Assembly: GCA_013153895.1 (NCBI GenBank)
Contig: JAADDN010000204.1
Span: 1 to 7,327, forward strand
Direction: 5' to 3'
Length of the DNA: 7,327 bases
Source: Thermoproteota archaeon
GTDB taxonomy: Archaea; Thermoproteota; Thermoprotei; Thermoproteales; Thermocladiaceae
Shown here one piece after another: positions 1 through 6,428 of this stretch; the first letter of the stretch is position 1, and the number at the start of each line of letters is the position of its first letter. Position numbers and translations under genes: made by a program. A model generated the notes under the pieces. That model did not search any database. It was not told the DNA's origin and was given only the letters and a program-made list of their open reading frames with translations.

Positions 1-858
1 TTTACACTTATGTACTATGCTCTTACTCCCCTTCATGTTGGCTCTGGACGTAGCGGTGGAAGAGTTGATCTTGTTGTTCAGAGAGATCCTCATGGTGTTC
101 CTATAATATATTCAACTTCTATAAAGGGTGCTATCAAATCAATATTTTATAGATGTGGAGCTCCTGACTATAGACTACTTGGTGGTGATGTAAGTTTCAA
201 TGTTAGTGAGTATGAGAGTATCGTTGTCTTTACCGATTCTTACCCACTAGCCTTTCCAATGAAACTTAATGGTTCTCTCATATATGTTACTTCTCCATAT
301 CTTCTGAAGAAGGTTTTAAATATTTTAGAGCTTAGTAATCATAGTCTGATTAATACTATAAGAGAACTATACCAGTGTTCATATAATATTGGTAATTATG
401 CTATATCTCTAGGTAAGGAGAGATTTTATATATGTAGTAGAGAACTATGTATAGAAGCTAGACCTGGACAGAATGTTAATATAAATATCTTGGAGAATCT
501 TCCATATCTTGTGGATAAGATAGCTGATAGTCTTGTAATAGTTCCTGATAGTTTTCTATTGAAACTTCTTAATGATAGGATAATTACTCATACTAGGATA
601 GGTATAGACTACTACTGTAAGAGAACTCGTAGAGGTTTTCTATGGTCTGAGGAGTATGTTCCAGCTGGAACAATCTTTATTGGAACTATGCTCATAAAGG
701 ATAGGAATCATATCTTTAATAATGTTCTATTAGATAAGTTAAAAGAGTATGAGGAAAATGTGAATGCTCTAATAAACATGTTTAGAGATGGTATCATAGT
801 TACATTAGGCGGCAAAGAGACTATTGGTAAAGGATTTATGAGAATATCTATGATTTGA
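1..858 (+). CDS. cmr4: Type III-B CRISPR RAMP protein Cmr4 (Cas7 family), 5' end cut by window
   Basis: Cmr4 forms the helical backbone of the Cmr effector complex along the crRNA and, in studied family members, cuts the bound target RNA at 6-nt intervals using one aspartate. Counting the ATG at 10 as residue 1, the N-terminal motif ALTPLHVGSG lies at residues 4-13. It is followed by VDLVVQRD, whose Asp20 aligns with the catalytic Asp of Pyrococcus Cmr4. The SIKGAIKS segment matches the family's SSLKGALR pattern. The Cmr4 signature WSEEYVPAGT lies near residues 212-221, and the C-terminal glycine loop GGKETIGKGF spans 267-276. The frame is open from base 1 (F-T-L before the ATG), and Cmr4 relatives have several residues before the LTP motif. 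The real start therefore probably lies just left of the window, and the ATG at 10 is likely internal. It is followed after 69 bp by cas10. Codons here are strongly T-ended. Confidence 0.93.
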   Translation, partial: FTLMYYALTPLHVGSGRSGGRVDLVVQRDPHGVPIIYSTSIKGAIKSIFYRCGAPDYRLLGGDVSFNVSEYESIVVFTDSYPLAFPMKLNGSLIYVTSPYLLKKVLNILELSNHSLINTIRELYQCSYNIGNYAISLGKERFYICSRELCIEARPGQNVNINILENLPYLVDKIADSLVIVPDSFLLKLLNDRIITHTRIGIDYYCKRTRRGFLWSEEYVPAGTIFIGTMLIKDRNHIFNNVLLDKLKEYEENVNALINMFRDGIIVTLGGKETIGKGFMRISMI

Positions 859-899
859 GGACATGTTACTCAACGTTGCTCCTACCAGAGTAGTAACAG

Positions 900-908
900 T
901 TATATTTT
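900..908 (+). promoter_or_regulatory. Candidate archaeal TATA box upstream of cas10
   Basis: The sequence TTATATTTT is centred about 24 bp before the GTG at 928, close to the usual archaeal TATA-to-transcription-start distance. No convincing Shine-Dalgarno sequence precedes 928 or the alternative ATG at 937. A leaderless or very short-leadered mRNA starting at cas10 is therefore plausible, in addition to read-through from cmr4. This is inferred from pattern and spacing only; AT-rich DNA produces such boxes often. Confidence 0.35.
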
Positions 909-927
909 CTGAGACATGTACTAATCT

Positions 928-3900
928 GTGCTCAGTATGGACTATTTTAAAGACTTCCTAGTAGCTAAGACCTGGGCTCTTCTACATGATCCTCCAAACA
1001 AGGCTTGGCTAATATCTTATCATCGTGTTAAACATGAAGAGTATGCTGCTCAACTTTTCAGAGAGATCTTCCCTCTAAAGGGTGCCTATGAGGGACTTGA
1101 GATACCTAATAGACGTGTCGAATCTATTGTTAAGACAGCTGATGTATGGGCTTCATCTTTTGATAGATGGATGATACTACATTTTAAGGAACTTAGTGAA
1201 GAAGTTGTAAAGTTTCAAGATATTTTAAACATATTTGATCCAATAATAAGAGCTTATAGAAATGATACAACTCAAGAACCTGGTGAAAAGATTATAACAG
1301 AGTTTGTATGTATTCTCAGAAGTCTATTAGAACCCCTTGTTTATGAGCCCGTACTCATGTATCATGTCCTATTTTCTTCTCTAGAGTACGTATGGGGAAG
1401 AGTATTTCAATACGTATGTCCAGCAGATACGAGGTTCCCTACTCATACTATTTTTGATCATTTATACGCTACTGCAAGCATGGTTAACTGGTTTCTTCAT
1501 CTAGTAGGAAAAAGTGTACGACCTGCTGAAGCTCATCCTAAAGGTTATCTCGTATATATTGATATTCCAGGAATACAGCAGTTTGTTAACGCTGCTAGAA
1601 AGACTGCTGACTACTGGGCTGGAAGTTGGCTAGCATCGTATGTTGCCTGGTACATGGTTGAGGAGTTAATAGAATACTTAGGTCCTGACATACTTGTACT
1701 TCCAACAGCTAGACACAACCTAATGTACAAGCAGTGGCTCATCAAGAAAGTTCAGAAAATTTGTGACGATACTGCCAAGAGATTGAGAGATATATTCGGA
1801 GACTGGTATGTTGAAGAACCTCATCCTGTAATGCCAGCTACCTTGAGCATTGTTCTTCCTAAGCTAGATAATGTTAAGTTAAAGATAGATGAAAACTCCA
1901 TCAAAGATAAGATAGAGAAACTTAATAATACCTTATCAAAACAGGAAGAATTAAGAAAATATTTTGAGAATAGGTTTAAAAAAGCTTTTAATGAGCTTAT
2001 AGGCGTCATATGTAGATTAGATGTAGAAGATAGTTATAATATTGATAATATTTTTAAGAAAATCTTCACTAAACTTGAGAACATTCTCAAGAATGATCAT
2101 ATCCAGCCTCCTAGGATAGTTATAATAGATGTTGAAAATATATTTGATGAATATATTAACGATGGTTATAAGTTCTCTGAGAAGTACTTATTTAAAGAAG
2201 AATATGATAAAGTTATTGAACTGTTAAATAAGAGAACATTACCTGGAATATCTAAGGAGAGTTTATTGATAAAACTTTTCTATCACATACTCTTCTCAAA
2301 GGTTCTAAAAATAGAGATTCTGAGACATAAGATAATGAAAAAGGTAGGTCTTCCCCTTTCTAGATCTCTTATTAAGCTTACTAATGAGAGATATCGATCA
2401 AAGATTCATAACGAAGAGGTGAGAGGTCTTGATGATTGTTCAGTAGGTTGGAGATACTGTACTGTATGTGGCCAGAGACCTGCTGTGATATCGTTTCCTA
2501 GAGACTTAGACGAGTATGATAAGAAGATATGTGTTGATATTCTAGAGAAGTCGAATAAAGATGAGGAATGTGTTAAGTTTCGAAAGAAAATTAGTGTAAT
2601 ATTCAAACCTGGTGAACATCTTTGTACTATGTGCTTGTTGAAAAGAGTTCTCAGGAAAGCCATAGTTCTGCTAGACAAGTTTGATATTATAGATCAGAAC
2701 ATTGATAGTAATGAATATATTGCAAATGCTGTCCTTGTAGAACATGTTTTAAGAAAAGAGTTTGATAGAGAAAAATGTGAAAAAGCTGAGAAGGAGGTCG
2801 ATGTTGTTATTAGTGATGAGGCTATAGGTAGGTACCTGGCCTGTACTCTTATTCGTAGGGAGTTCTCGTATGATATTGGTAAGATTCTTGCAGGAAGGAG
2901 AGGTACTAACGAGGTTAAGAGGATCTTGAAAAGTATTATTGTTGACATTCTTAGAAGAAGAGAGGGAGAGATCTCTAGTGAATATATACATATGATAAGG
3001 GGACATGAGTCTCCAAGAATGTACTATGCCATTGTTAAGGGAGATGGTGACTCGATGGGCAAGCTGATACGTGGTAAGCTTTCTATCTCTTCCGAAGAGT
3101 ATTTTAGAGCTGTACTGAGTGCTATATGGTATAAGATCCCACGGGGATTTCACAGGGTATATAGAGAGGTCATGTCACTCATGTGCGATATCGCTAATGC
3201 GCTCGGTAGTAGTATTTTGATATCGCCAGCTTACCATGCTTCTCTTTCTGCTGCTATGATGGTTACAGCGATAAAGGATGCTGAGATTGTTAAGAAGAAT
3301 CTAGGTCTAACCATATATGCTGGTGGTGATGATATTGCTGCTCTATGTCCGGTCGAGACTTTTCTGAAGGTTGTTGCTGAGACTAGGAGAAACTACTGGG
3401 CATGTCAAGATGGCTTTCATAGGCTTCATAATGGTGGAGTACTTGTCCCAGCGCTTGTAGCATATGGACGTAGTTATGGTGTGAGACTAGCTCACGTGAT
3501 GGATCCTATGCAGGCTGAGATTGCTATAGCTTCTGAAGCTCTTGAAGATGTTGCAAAGGATGAGGATCTACTATGGAAGATTAGTGATGTAGAGTTTAAT
3601 AAAGATACTCTAGCTGTCTCGTATGGTAGAACATCGCTTGGAGAGTTAGAGAATGTTGTAAGAATACCATTAAGATCGGGTAAGAAGGATCCATACGAGT
3701 CTCTACGTGAGGTTGCATGTTTTGTCGATACTGTGAAGAAGCTGTGGGACTACATGTTGAATGATAAGCTAAGTCATGGTTTACCTATGGATTTCGAGAA
3801 CATGTATAGAGATGCTATCAGGAATCTTGTAGGAGAGAACTATGATGTCGATACTATAGAGAGCGTAGTATGTAGACTGGTTAAACGTAATGTTTCTGAA

Positions 3901-4056
3901 AGATTTAGAGATATCTTAGATGACTTGATGAGAGAGTTTGAAGGAACTCTGAGAGTAGTAGAAGAAAAGAAACTAGATAATCAAAGAGAGATAACGGCTC
4001 TATTAGTGGAGTATCTATTTACTCTTCTTAGAATATTGAGAACATTTCCAAAATGA
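928..4056 (+). CDS. cas10: Cas10/Cmr2, large subunit of the type III-B CRISPR complex (HD and cyclase domains)
   Basis: Cas10 is the signalling subunit: target RNA binding switches on its palm cyclase, which makes cyclic oligoadenylates from ATP, and in some systems an HD nuclease that cuts DNA. With GTG 928 as residue 1, the protein has the N-terminal Cmr2 hallmark LLHDPPNKAW (His20-Asp21), followed by His36, Asp72 and Asp79 as possible further HD-site residues. The first palm holds YIDIPGIQQF (Asp212) and ARKTADYWAGSWL. A Lys-rich, probably coiled insertion spans about 312-470. A zinc site is formed by Cys511/Cys514 and Cys566/Cys569. The second palm carries KGDGDSMGK (Asp706, Asp708) and the intact YAGGDDIAAL (GGDD at 799-802). 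A helical C-terminal domain follows from about 900. At 1042 aa it is at the long end for Cmr2. ATG 937 is an alternative start that removes three residues. It lies 48 bp before cmr3. Catalytic motifs look intact. Confidence 0.96.
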   Translation: MLSMDYFKDFLVAKTWALLHDPPNKAWLISYHRVKHEEYAAQLFREIFPLKGAYEGLEIPNRRVESIVKTADVWASSFDRWMILHFKELSEEVVKFQDILNIFDPIIRAYRNDTTQEPGEKIITEFVCILRSLLEPLVYEPVLMYHVLFSSLEYVWGRVFQYVCPADTRFPTHTIFDHLYATASMVNWFLHLVGKSVRPAEAHPKGYLVYIDIPGIQQFVNAARKTADYWAGSWLASYVAWYMVEELIEYLGPDILVLPTARHNLMYKQWLIKKVQKICDDTAKRLRDIFGDWYVEEPHPVMPATLSIVLPKLDNVKLKIDENSIKDKIEKLNNTLSKQEELRKYFENRFKKAFNELIGVICRLDVEDSYNIDNIFKKIFTKLENILKNDHIQPPRIVIIDVENIFDEYINDGYKFSEKYLFKEEYDKVIELLNKRTLPGISKESLLIKLFYHILFSKVLKIEILRHKIMKKVGLPLSRSLIKLTNERYRSKIHNEEVRGLDDCSVGWRYCTVCGQRPAVISFPRDLDEYDKKICVDILEKSNKDEECVKFRKKISVIFKPGEHLCTMCLLKRVLRKAIVLLDKFDIIDQNIDSNEYIANAVLVEHVLRKEFDREKCEKAEKEVDVVISDEAIGRYLACTLIRREFSYDIGKILAGRRGTNEVKRILKSIIVDILRRREGEISSEYIHMIRGHESPRMYYAIVKGDGDSMGKLIRGKLSISSEEYFRAVLSAIWYKIPRGFHRVYREVMSLMCDIANALGSSILISPAYHASLSAAMMVTAIKDAEIVKKNLGLTIYAGGDDIAALCPVETFLKVVAETRRNYWACQDGFHRLHNGGVLVPALVAYGRSYGVRLAHVMDPMQAEIAIASEALEDVAKDEDLLWKISDVEFNKDTLAVSYGRTSLGELENVVRIPLRSGKKDPYESLREVACFVDTVKKLWDYMLNDKLSHGLPMDFENMYRDAIRNLVGENYDVDTIESVVCRLVKRNVSERFRDILDDLMREFEGTLRVVEEKKLDNQREITALLVEYLFTLLRILRTFPK

Positions 4057-4077
4057 TCAAGTCTCTGCAGTATAATG

Positions 4078-4085
4078 CTTATATC
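4078..4085 (+). promoter_or_regulatory. Candidate archaeal TATA box upstream of cmr3
   Basis: CTTATATC is centred about 24 bp before GTG 4105 and 26-27 bp before ATG 4108, the expected spacing for a leaderless archaeal transcript. The same geometry is seen before cas10, so each gene may have its own weak internal promoter. An AGGTG overlaps the start region (4103-4107) but is too close to ATG 4108 to act as a normal ribosome binding site. Pattern-based only. Confidence 0.35.
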
Positions 4086-4104
4086 TAGTTAACATAGAAG
4101 ATAG

Positions 4105-5229
4105 GTGATGGTCTCCATACAGTTTAAAGTTATCGAGTCCCTACATTTTGGAGGACCTGGAGAATTCTCACCTGCTGCGAGAGGACCAGCAACTCATGGT
4201 AGAGCTCTGACAATACCTCTACCTTCAACAGTCCTAGGATTATTAGCTAACTTATGTAGAGAAGATATAACTAGTGATGGTACTCTTAGAAAAGATTATG
4301 AGATAGTTCGCTCTAAGTTTGGTACTGACATCTTTATTAGAGGACCATACCTCATATCGGAAAATGGTAGAATATATATGACTGTTGATAACTTGATAAT
4401 CGAACTATCACGTGAAGATAATCCATGTAGCATATATAGGTACCTCATCTATACTTTTGCAAAAATGTTAGACGAAGATAATGATAAGATAAGAGAGCTT
4501 ACTCGACAACTATTTTCAAATAAGGTAAGGATAGTAAAGTTTCTAGGAGTAGGTCTTAGAAGAGATCTAAAAATAGCCGATGAAGAGAAGGGACTACTAT
4601 ATCTTGAAGAGTATGTAACATACGATATCGAGGAAACTCATAAGAAGGTAGATGTATACATATCAGTAGATATCGTAGGAATAGAAAGCATAGAGAAGAC
4701 ACCTGTGAGAGAAGGCCCAGTCAGGCTAGGCGGAGAACAGAGAGTTACGAAGATGATTGTAAGAGAAGATAGACCTCTAGTAGATCTATGTAGGCAGCTG
4801 ATAGAAGACGACGATTATCATCTACTAATACATATTACACCAACAATAATAGAAGCAGAGAAAGACATGTATATAACATATGAAGAATTAAGTAAACAAC
4901 TATTTGAAAATAATGGAAAAATAATATGCTGTATTGGAAAATTTGGAAAAGACCCATTAAGCATAATAAATCTAGGATTCAACGAGATTAAAAAAGCAAG
5001 GAGACCATTAAAATATGTAATAACTCCAGGATCAATAACAATAGTTAAAGGACTAGACAAGCACATGCTCTATAACATATGTGAAAAAGGAATAGAAAAT
5101 AAGAAAATAGAAGATGAGATAGAGTACAACAGGATAGGGTACAACACAGTACTAATAATACCATTATCAAGATTAAGAGATTTAGCGAGAGAATTAACAG
5201 AGAAGATAATGAAGATAGCAGAAGGATAG
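4105..5229 (+). CDS. cmr3: Type III-B CRISPR RAMP protein Cmr3 (Cas5 family)
   Basis: Cmr3 sits at the foot of the Cmr complex with Cas10 and binds the 8-nt 5' tag of the crRNA. The N-terminus has the Cmr3 pattern FGGPGEFSP at residues 15-23, then a glycine-rich loop and IPLPSTVLGLLANL (about 37-50), matching the family's PPST..G helix start. Further Cmr3-like blocks are LGVGLRRD (147-154) followed by LLYLEEYVTYD, the GGEQR loop (209-213), and TPGSITIVKG near the C-terminus, in the place of the usual PAGS-type strand. The 374 aa length is normal for the family. Start choice is GTG 4105 or ATG 4108; the ATG is the more likely start, differing by one residue. This is the last cmr gene on the strand here, with no cmr5 behind it. 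Codon third positions drift from mixed to strongly A-ended along the gene, unlike the T-ended cmr4. Confidence 0.9.
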   Translation: MMVSIQFKVIESLHFGGPGEFSPAARGPATHGRALTIPLPSTVLGLLANLCREDITSDGTLRKDYEIVRSKFGTDIFIRGPYLISENGRIYMTVDNLIIELSREDNPCSIYRYLIYTFAKMLDEDNDKIRELTRQLFSNKVRIVKFLGVGLRRDLKIADEEKGLLYLEEYVTYDIEETHKKVDVYISVDIVGIESIEKTPVREGPVRLGGEQRVTKMIVREDRPLVDLCRQLIEDDDYHLLIHITPTIIEAEKDMYITYEELSKQLFENNGKIICCIGKFGKDPLSIINLGFNEIKKARRPLKYVITPGSITIVKGLDKHMLYNICEKGIENKKIEDEIEYNRIGYNTVLIIPLSRLRDLARELTEKIMKIAEG

Positions 5230-5271
5230 TCATACTTCTATGATTAATAAGGATATTATCTTATACACGAT

Positions 5272-5296
5272 TTACATATTTTCTAAAGAAATGTAA
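5272..5296. terminator. Possible stem-loop in the convergent gap, perhaps a shared terminator
   Basis: Arms TTACAT (5272-5277) and ATGTAA (5291-5296) are perfectly complementary, with an inner TTC/GAA pair around a TAAA loop and a three-base bulge (ATT, 5278-5280). It lies between the stop of cmr3 (+) and the stop of the minus-strand ORF, where both transcripts should end. Only short T runs flank it, and the stem is AT-rich and weak at high temperature. Archaeal termination relies mostly on U tracts, so the function is uncertain. Confidence 0.3.
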
Positions 5297-5330
5297 TATA
5301 GTTAAGATAACATGACTACGCAGAATCTTA

Positions 5331-5720
5331 CTACAGCTCTCGCTTACCTACTAAACTTCGTGGTAATGTCTTACGTAGATTAAAGACGTATAGTATTGCT
5401 TCGCCTGCCTCATCATCATTTAGATCGAGTCCTTCTTTCATGAGGCTGTATAATGTGTCTATGACTTCTTTCAAAACTTGGTCGAGATCATTAATATCTG
5501 TTATAAGATCCCATTTACGCAATAACTTAACAAGCTTATTCTCAGAATATGCCTTCCTAAGTGCTGAAATTATAAGCAACTTCTGATCTCTCCCGAAATC
5601 TTCCCCACTCAGCTCAACTAGGTTCTGAAAAAGCTTCTCATACCTTTCCACCCTCTCCTCAATACCCACATAAGATCGGGAATAATCAGTCATATAAACA
5701 TTTCCTAACACATTAAACAT
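5331..5720 (-). CDS. Hypothetical small helix-rich protein between the cmr operon and the CRISPR array
   Basis: I do not recognise this 129-aa protein. It looks soluble, with no signal peptide, membrane segment, cysteine or obvious catalytic motif. It is charged and almost certainly all-helical: helices are suggested around EERVERYEKLFQNLVEL, QKLLIISALRKAYSENKLVKLLRKW, LDQVLKEVIDTLYSLMKE and EAGEAILYVFNLRKTL. Size and helical nature resemble the small Cas11-type subunits (Cmr5, Csm2), and no cmr5 is seen in the visible operon. I see no diagnostic Cmr5 motif, so that is only a hypothesis. The annotated ATG (5720) lacks an RBS. The ATG at 5693 has AGGA about 10 nt upstream, and a GTG follows eight codons later, so the true protein may be 120 aa or shorter. 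It is convergent to cmr3 and lies on the array's transcribed strand, just past the array's leader-distal end. Its codons look like genuine coding sequence. Confidence 0.65.
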   Translation of the reverse strand: MFNVLGNVYMTDYSRSYVGIEERVERYEKLFQNLVELSGEDFGRDQKLLIISALRKAYSENKLVKLLRKWDLITDINDLDQVLKEVIDTLYSLMKEGLDLNDDEAGEAILYVFNLRKTLPRSLVGKREL

Positions 5721-5761
5721 GCGACCAGTACTAAGCTACTGACAATTCGCTTTCTTTAGAA
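5721..5761. other. Short gap between the minus-strand ORF and the array end
   Basis: These 41 bp should hold the start region of the minus-strand ORF. I see no strong TATA box or ribosome binding site on the minus strand. The stretch 5751-5761 (TTTCTTTAGAA) is the exact inverse of 5281-5291, so an 11-bp inverted repeat flanks the ORF. Confidence 0.3.
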
Positions 5762-5786
5762 CTTTCAATTCCTTCTTAGATATTAG
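5762..5786 (-). repeat. Degenerate CRISPR repeat 1 (outermost, leader-distal)
   Basis: Four of 25 positions differ from the consensus: 11 and 14 are C instead of T, 21 and 24 are A instead of T. The CTTTCAATTC end, which encodes the crRNA tag, is intact. A 52-bp spacer-like segment (5787-5838) separates it from the next degenerate repeat. Decay at the leader-distal end is typical of old units. Confidence 0.85.
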
Positions 5787-5838
5787 ACGGATGGTGAAAC
5801 CCACGCATCTGACCCATGATGAACGGATATTAAACTGA

Positions 5839-5860
5839 CTTTCAATTTTAGATATCTCAG
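5839..5860 (-). repeat. Degenerate, shortened CRISPR repeat 2
   Basis: CTTTCAATT is intact, then several T's are missing before TTAGAT, and the tail (ATCTCAG) is diverged. The total is about 22 bp. A 36-bp spacer-like segment (5861-5896) follows. This is the most damaged of the three decayed units; the tag end survives, but the rest would be a poor substrate if processing depends on the whole repeat. Confidence 0.7.
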
Positions 5861-5896
5861 ACCCAGCTACTCTCGAAAGAAATTCCAAGGCAATAC

Positions 5897-5921
5897 CTTT
5901 CACTTCCTCTTTAGATTTTTT
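5897..5921 (-). repeat. Degenerate CRISPR repeat 3
   Basis: Four of 25 positions differ from the consensus: 7, 11 and 13 are C, and 25 is T instead of G. Position 7 lies inside the 8-nt tag, so a crRNA from this unit would carry a one-base tag change (AGUGAAAG rather than AUUGAAAG). A 45-bp spacer (5922-5966) separates it from the first perfect repeat. It shares C at position 11 with degenerate repeat 1. Confidence 0.85.
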
Positions 5922-6387
5922 CCACAGCTACAGTATATGTGTCCTATTATTGTACGTTGTAAATCTCTTTCAATTCTTTTTTAGATTTTTGTCTTGTTCT
6001 TGTTCTCGTATTGTTTTTGCACTTGTTGTCTTTCAATTCTTTTTTAGATTTTTGCATGGTTCAGATTGTTGCTAAGAGTAAGCTGGATGACTTTCAATTC
6101 TTTTTTAGATTTTTGCTTGTTGAATTTTTGAATCAAATTGATATTGAGAAGTTTCCTTTCAATTCTTTTTTAGATTTTTGCCTTAACAAACACATATTTA
6201 TTCCGAAAAGTTCAATGGTAAAACATGCTTTCAATTCTTTTTTAGATTTTTGTAGAAATATTCGATAAATATGGATATCATGATTATGATATTATCTTTC
6301 AATTCTTTTTTAGATTTTTGAGTTACCCGTTTCATATATCCTTTATTCAACTTAAGATATTGCTTTCAATTCTTTTTTAGATTTTTG

Positions 6388-6428
6388 CTGGTCGGGGTGG
6401 GAACCTCGGGGTGAGTCCCGTAGGATGG
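6388..6428 (-). other. Exceptional GC-rich, hairpin-forming spacer
   Basis: This 41-bp spacer is 28/41 G or C, in an array and genome that are clearly AT-rich. Its centre folds: GGGA pairs with TCCC, and inside that CTC pairs with GAG around a GGGGT loop, leaving an AC bulge. In AT-rich hyperthermophiles, such GC-rich folding segments are usually structural RNAs, so its source may be an RNA gene rather than a viral ORF. The source itself is not identifiable from the window. Confidence 0.6.

Noticed and set aside
859..927. A tRNA or small structured RNA between cmr4 and cas10
   Set aside because: No cloverleaf, GC-rich stem or box motifs; only short inverted and direct repeats.
863..961. A 32-codon ORF from ATG 863, with GAGG just upstream, overlapping the cas10 start
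   Set aside because: The GAGG is too close to the ATG, the product looks like nothing known, and it overlaps cas10 out of frame; a leader peptide cannot be excluded but is not supported.
2749..3153. A 134-codon minus-strand frame, plus shorter ones at 1821-2009, 2406-2678 and 2694-2948
   Set aside because: All lie antisense inside the conserved cas10 coding sequence and have no recognisable domain or start context.
4818..5233. Minus-strand frames opposite the end of cmr3
   Set aside because: Hydrophobic, low-complexity translations produced by the A-rich sense codons of cmr3.
5331..5720. Calling the small ORF Cmr5 outright
   Set aside because: Size and helicity fit, but I see no diagnostic Cmr5 sequence pattern, and it is on the opposite strand from the operon.
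5230..5760. Insertion sequence or transposase remnant around the minus-strand ORF
   Set aside because: No transposase motifs, no target-site duplication, and only 11-bp inverted repeats; not enough to call a mobile element.
5739..5763. A possible fourth degenerate repeat (CTGACAATTC then GCTTTCTTTAGA)
   Set aside because: It needs mismatches plus an insertion and would abut the next repeat without any spacer; more likely chance similarity.
6011..6268. An 85-codon plus-strand open frame inside the array
   Set aside because: It is made of translated CRISPR repeats (recurring FNSFLDFC) and spacers, a chance result of the repeat lacking stops in that frame.
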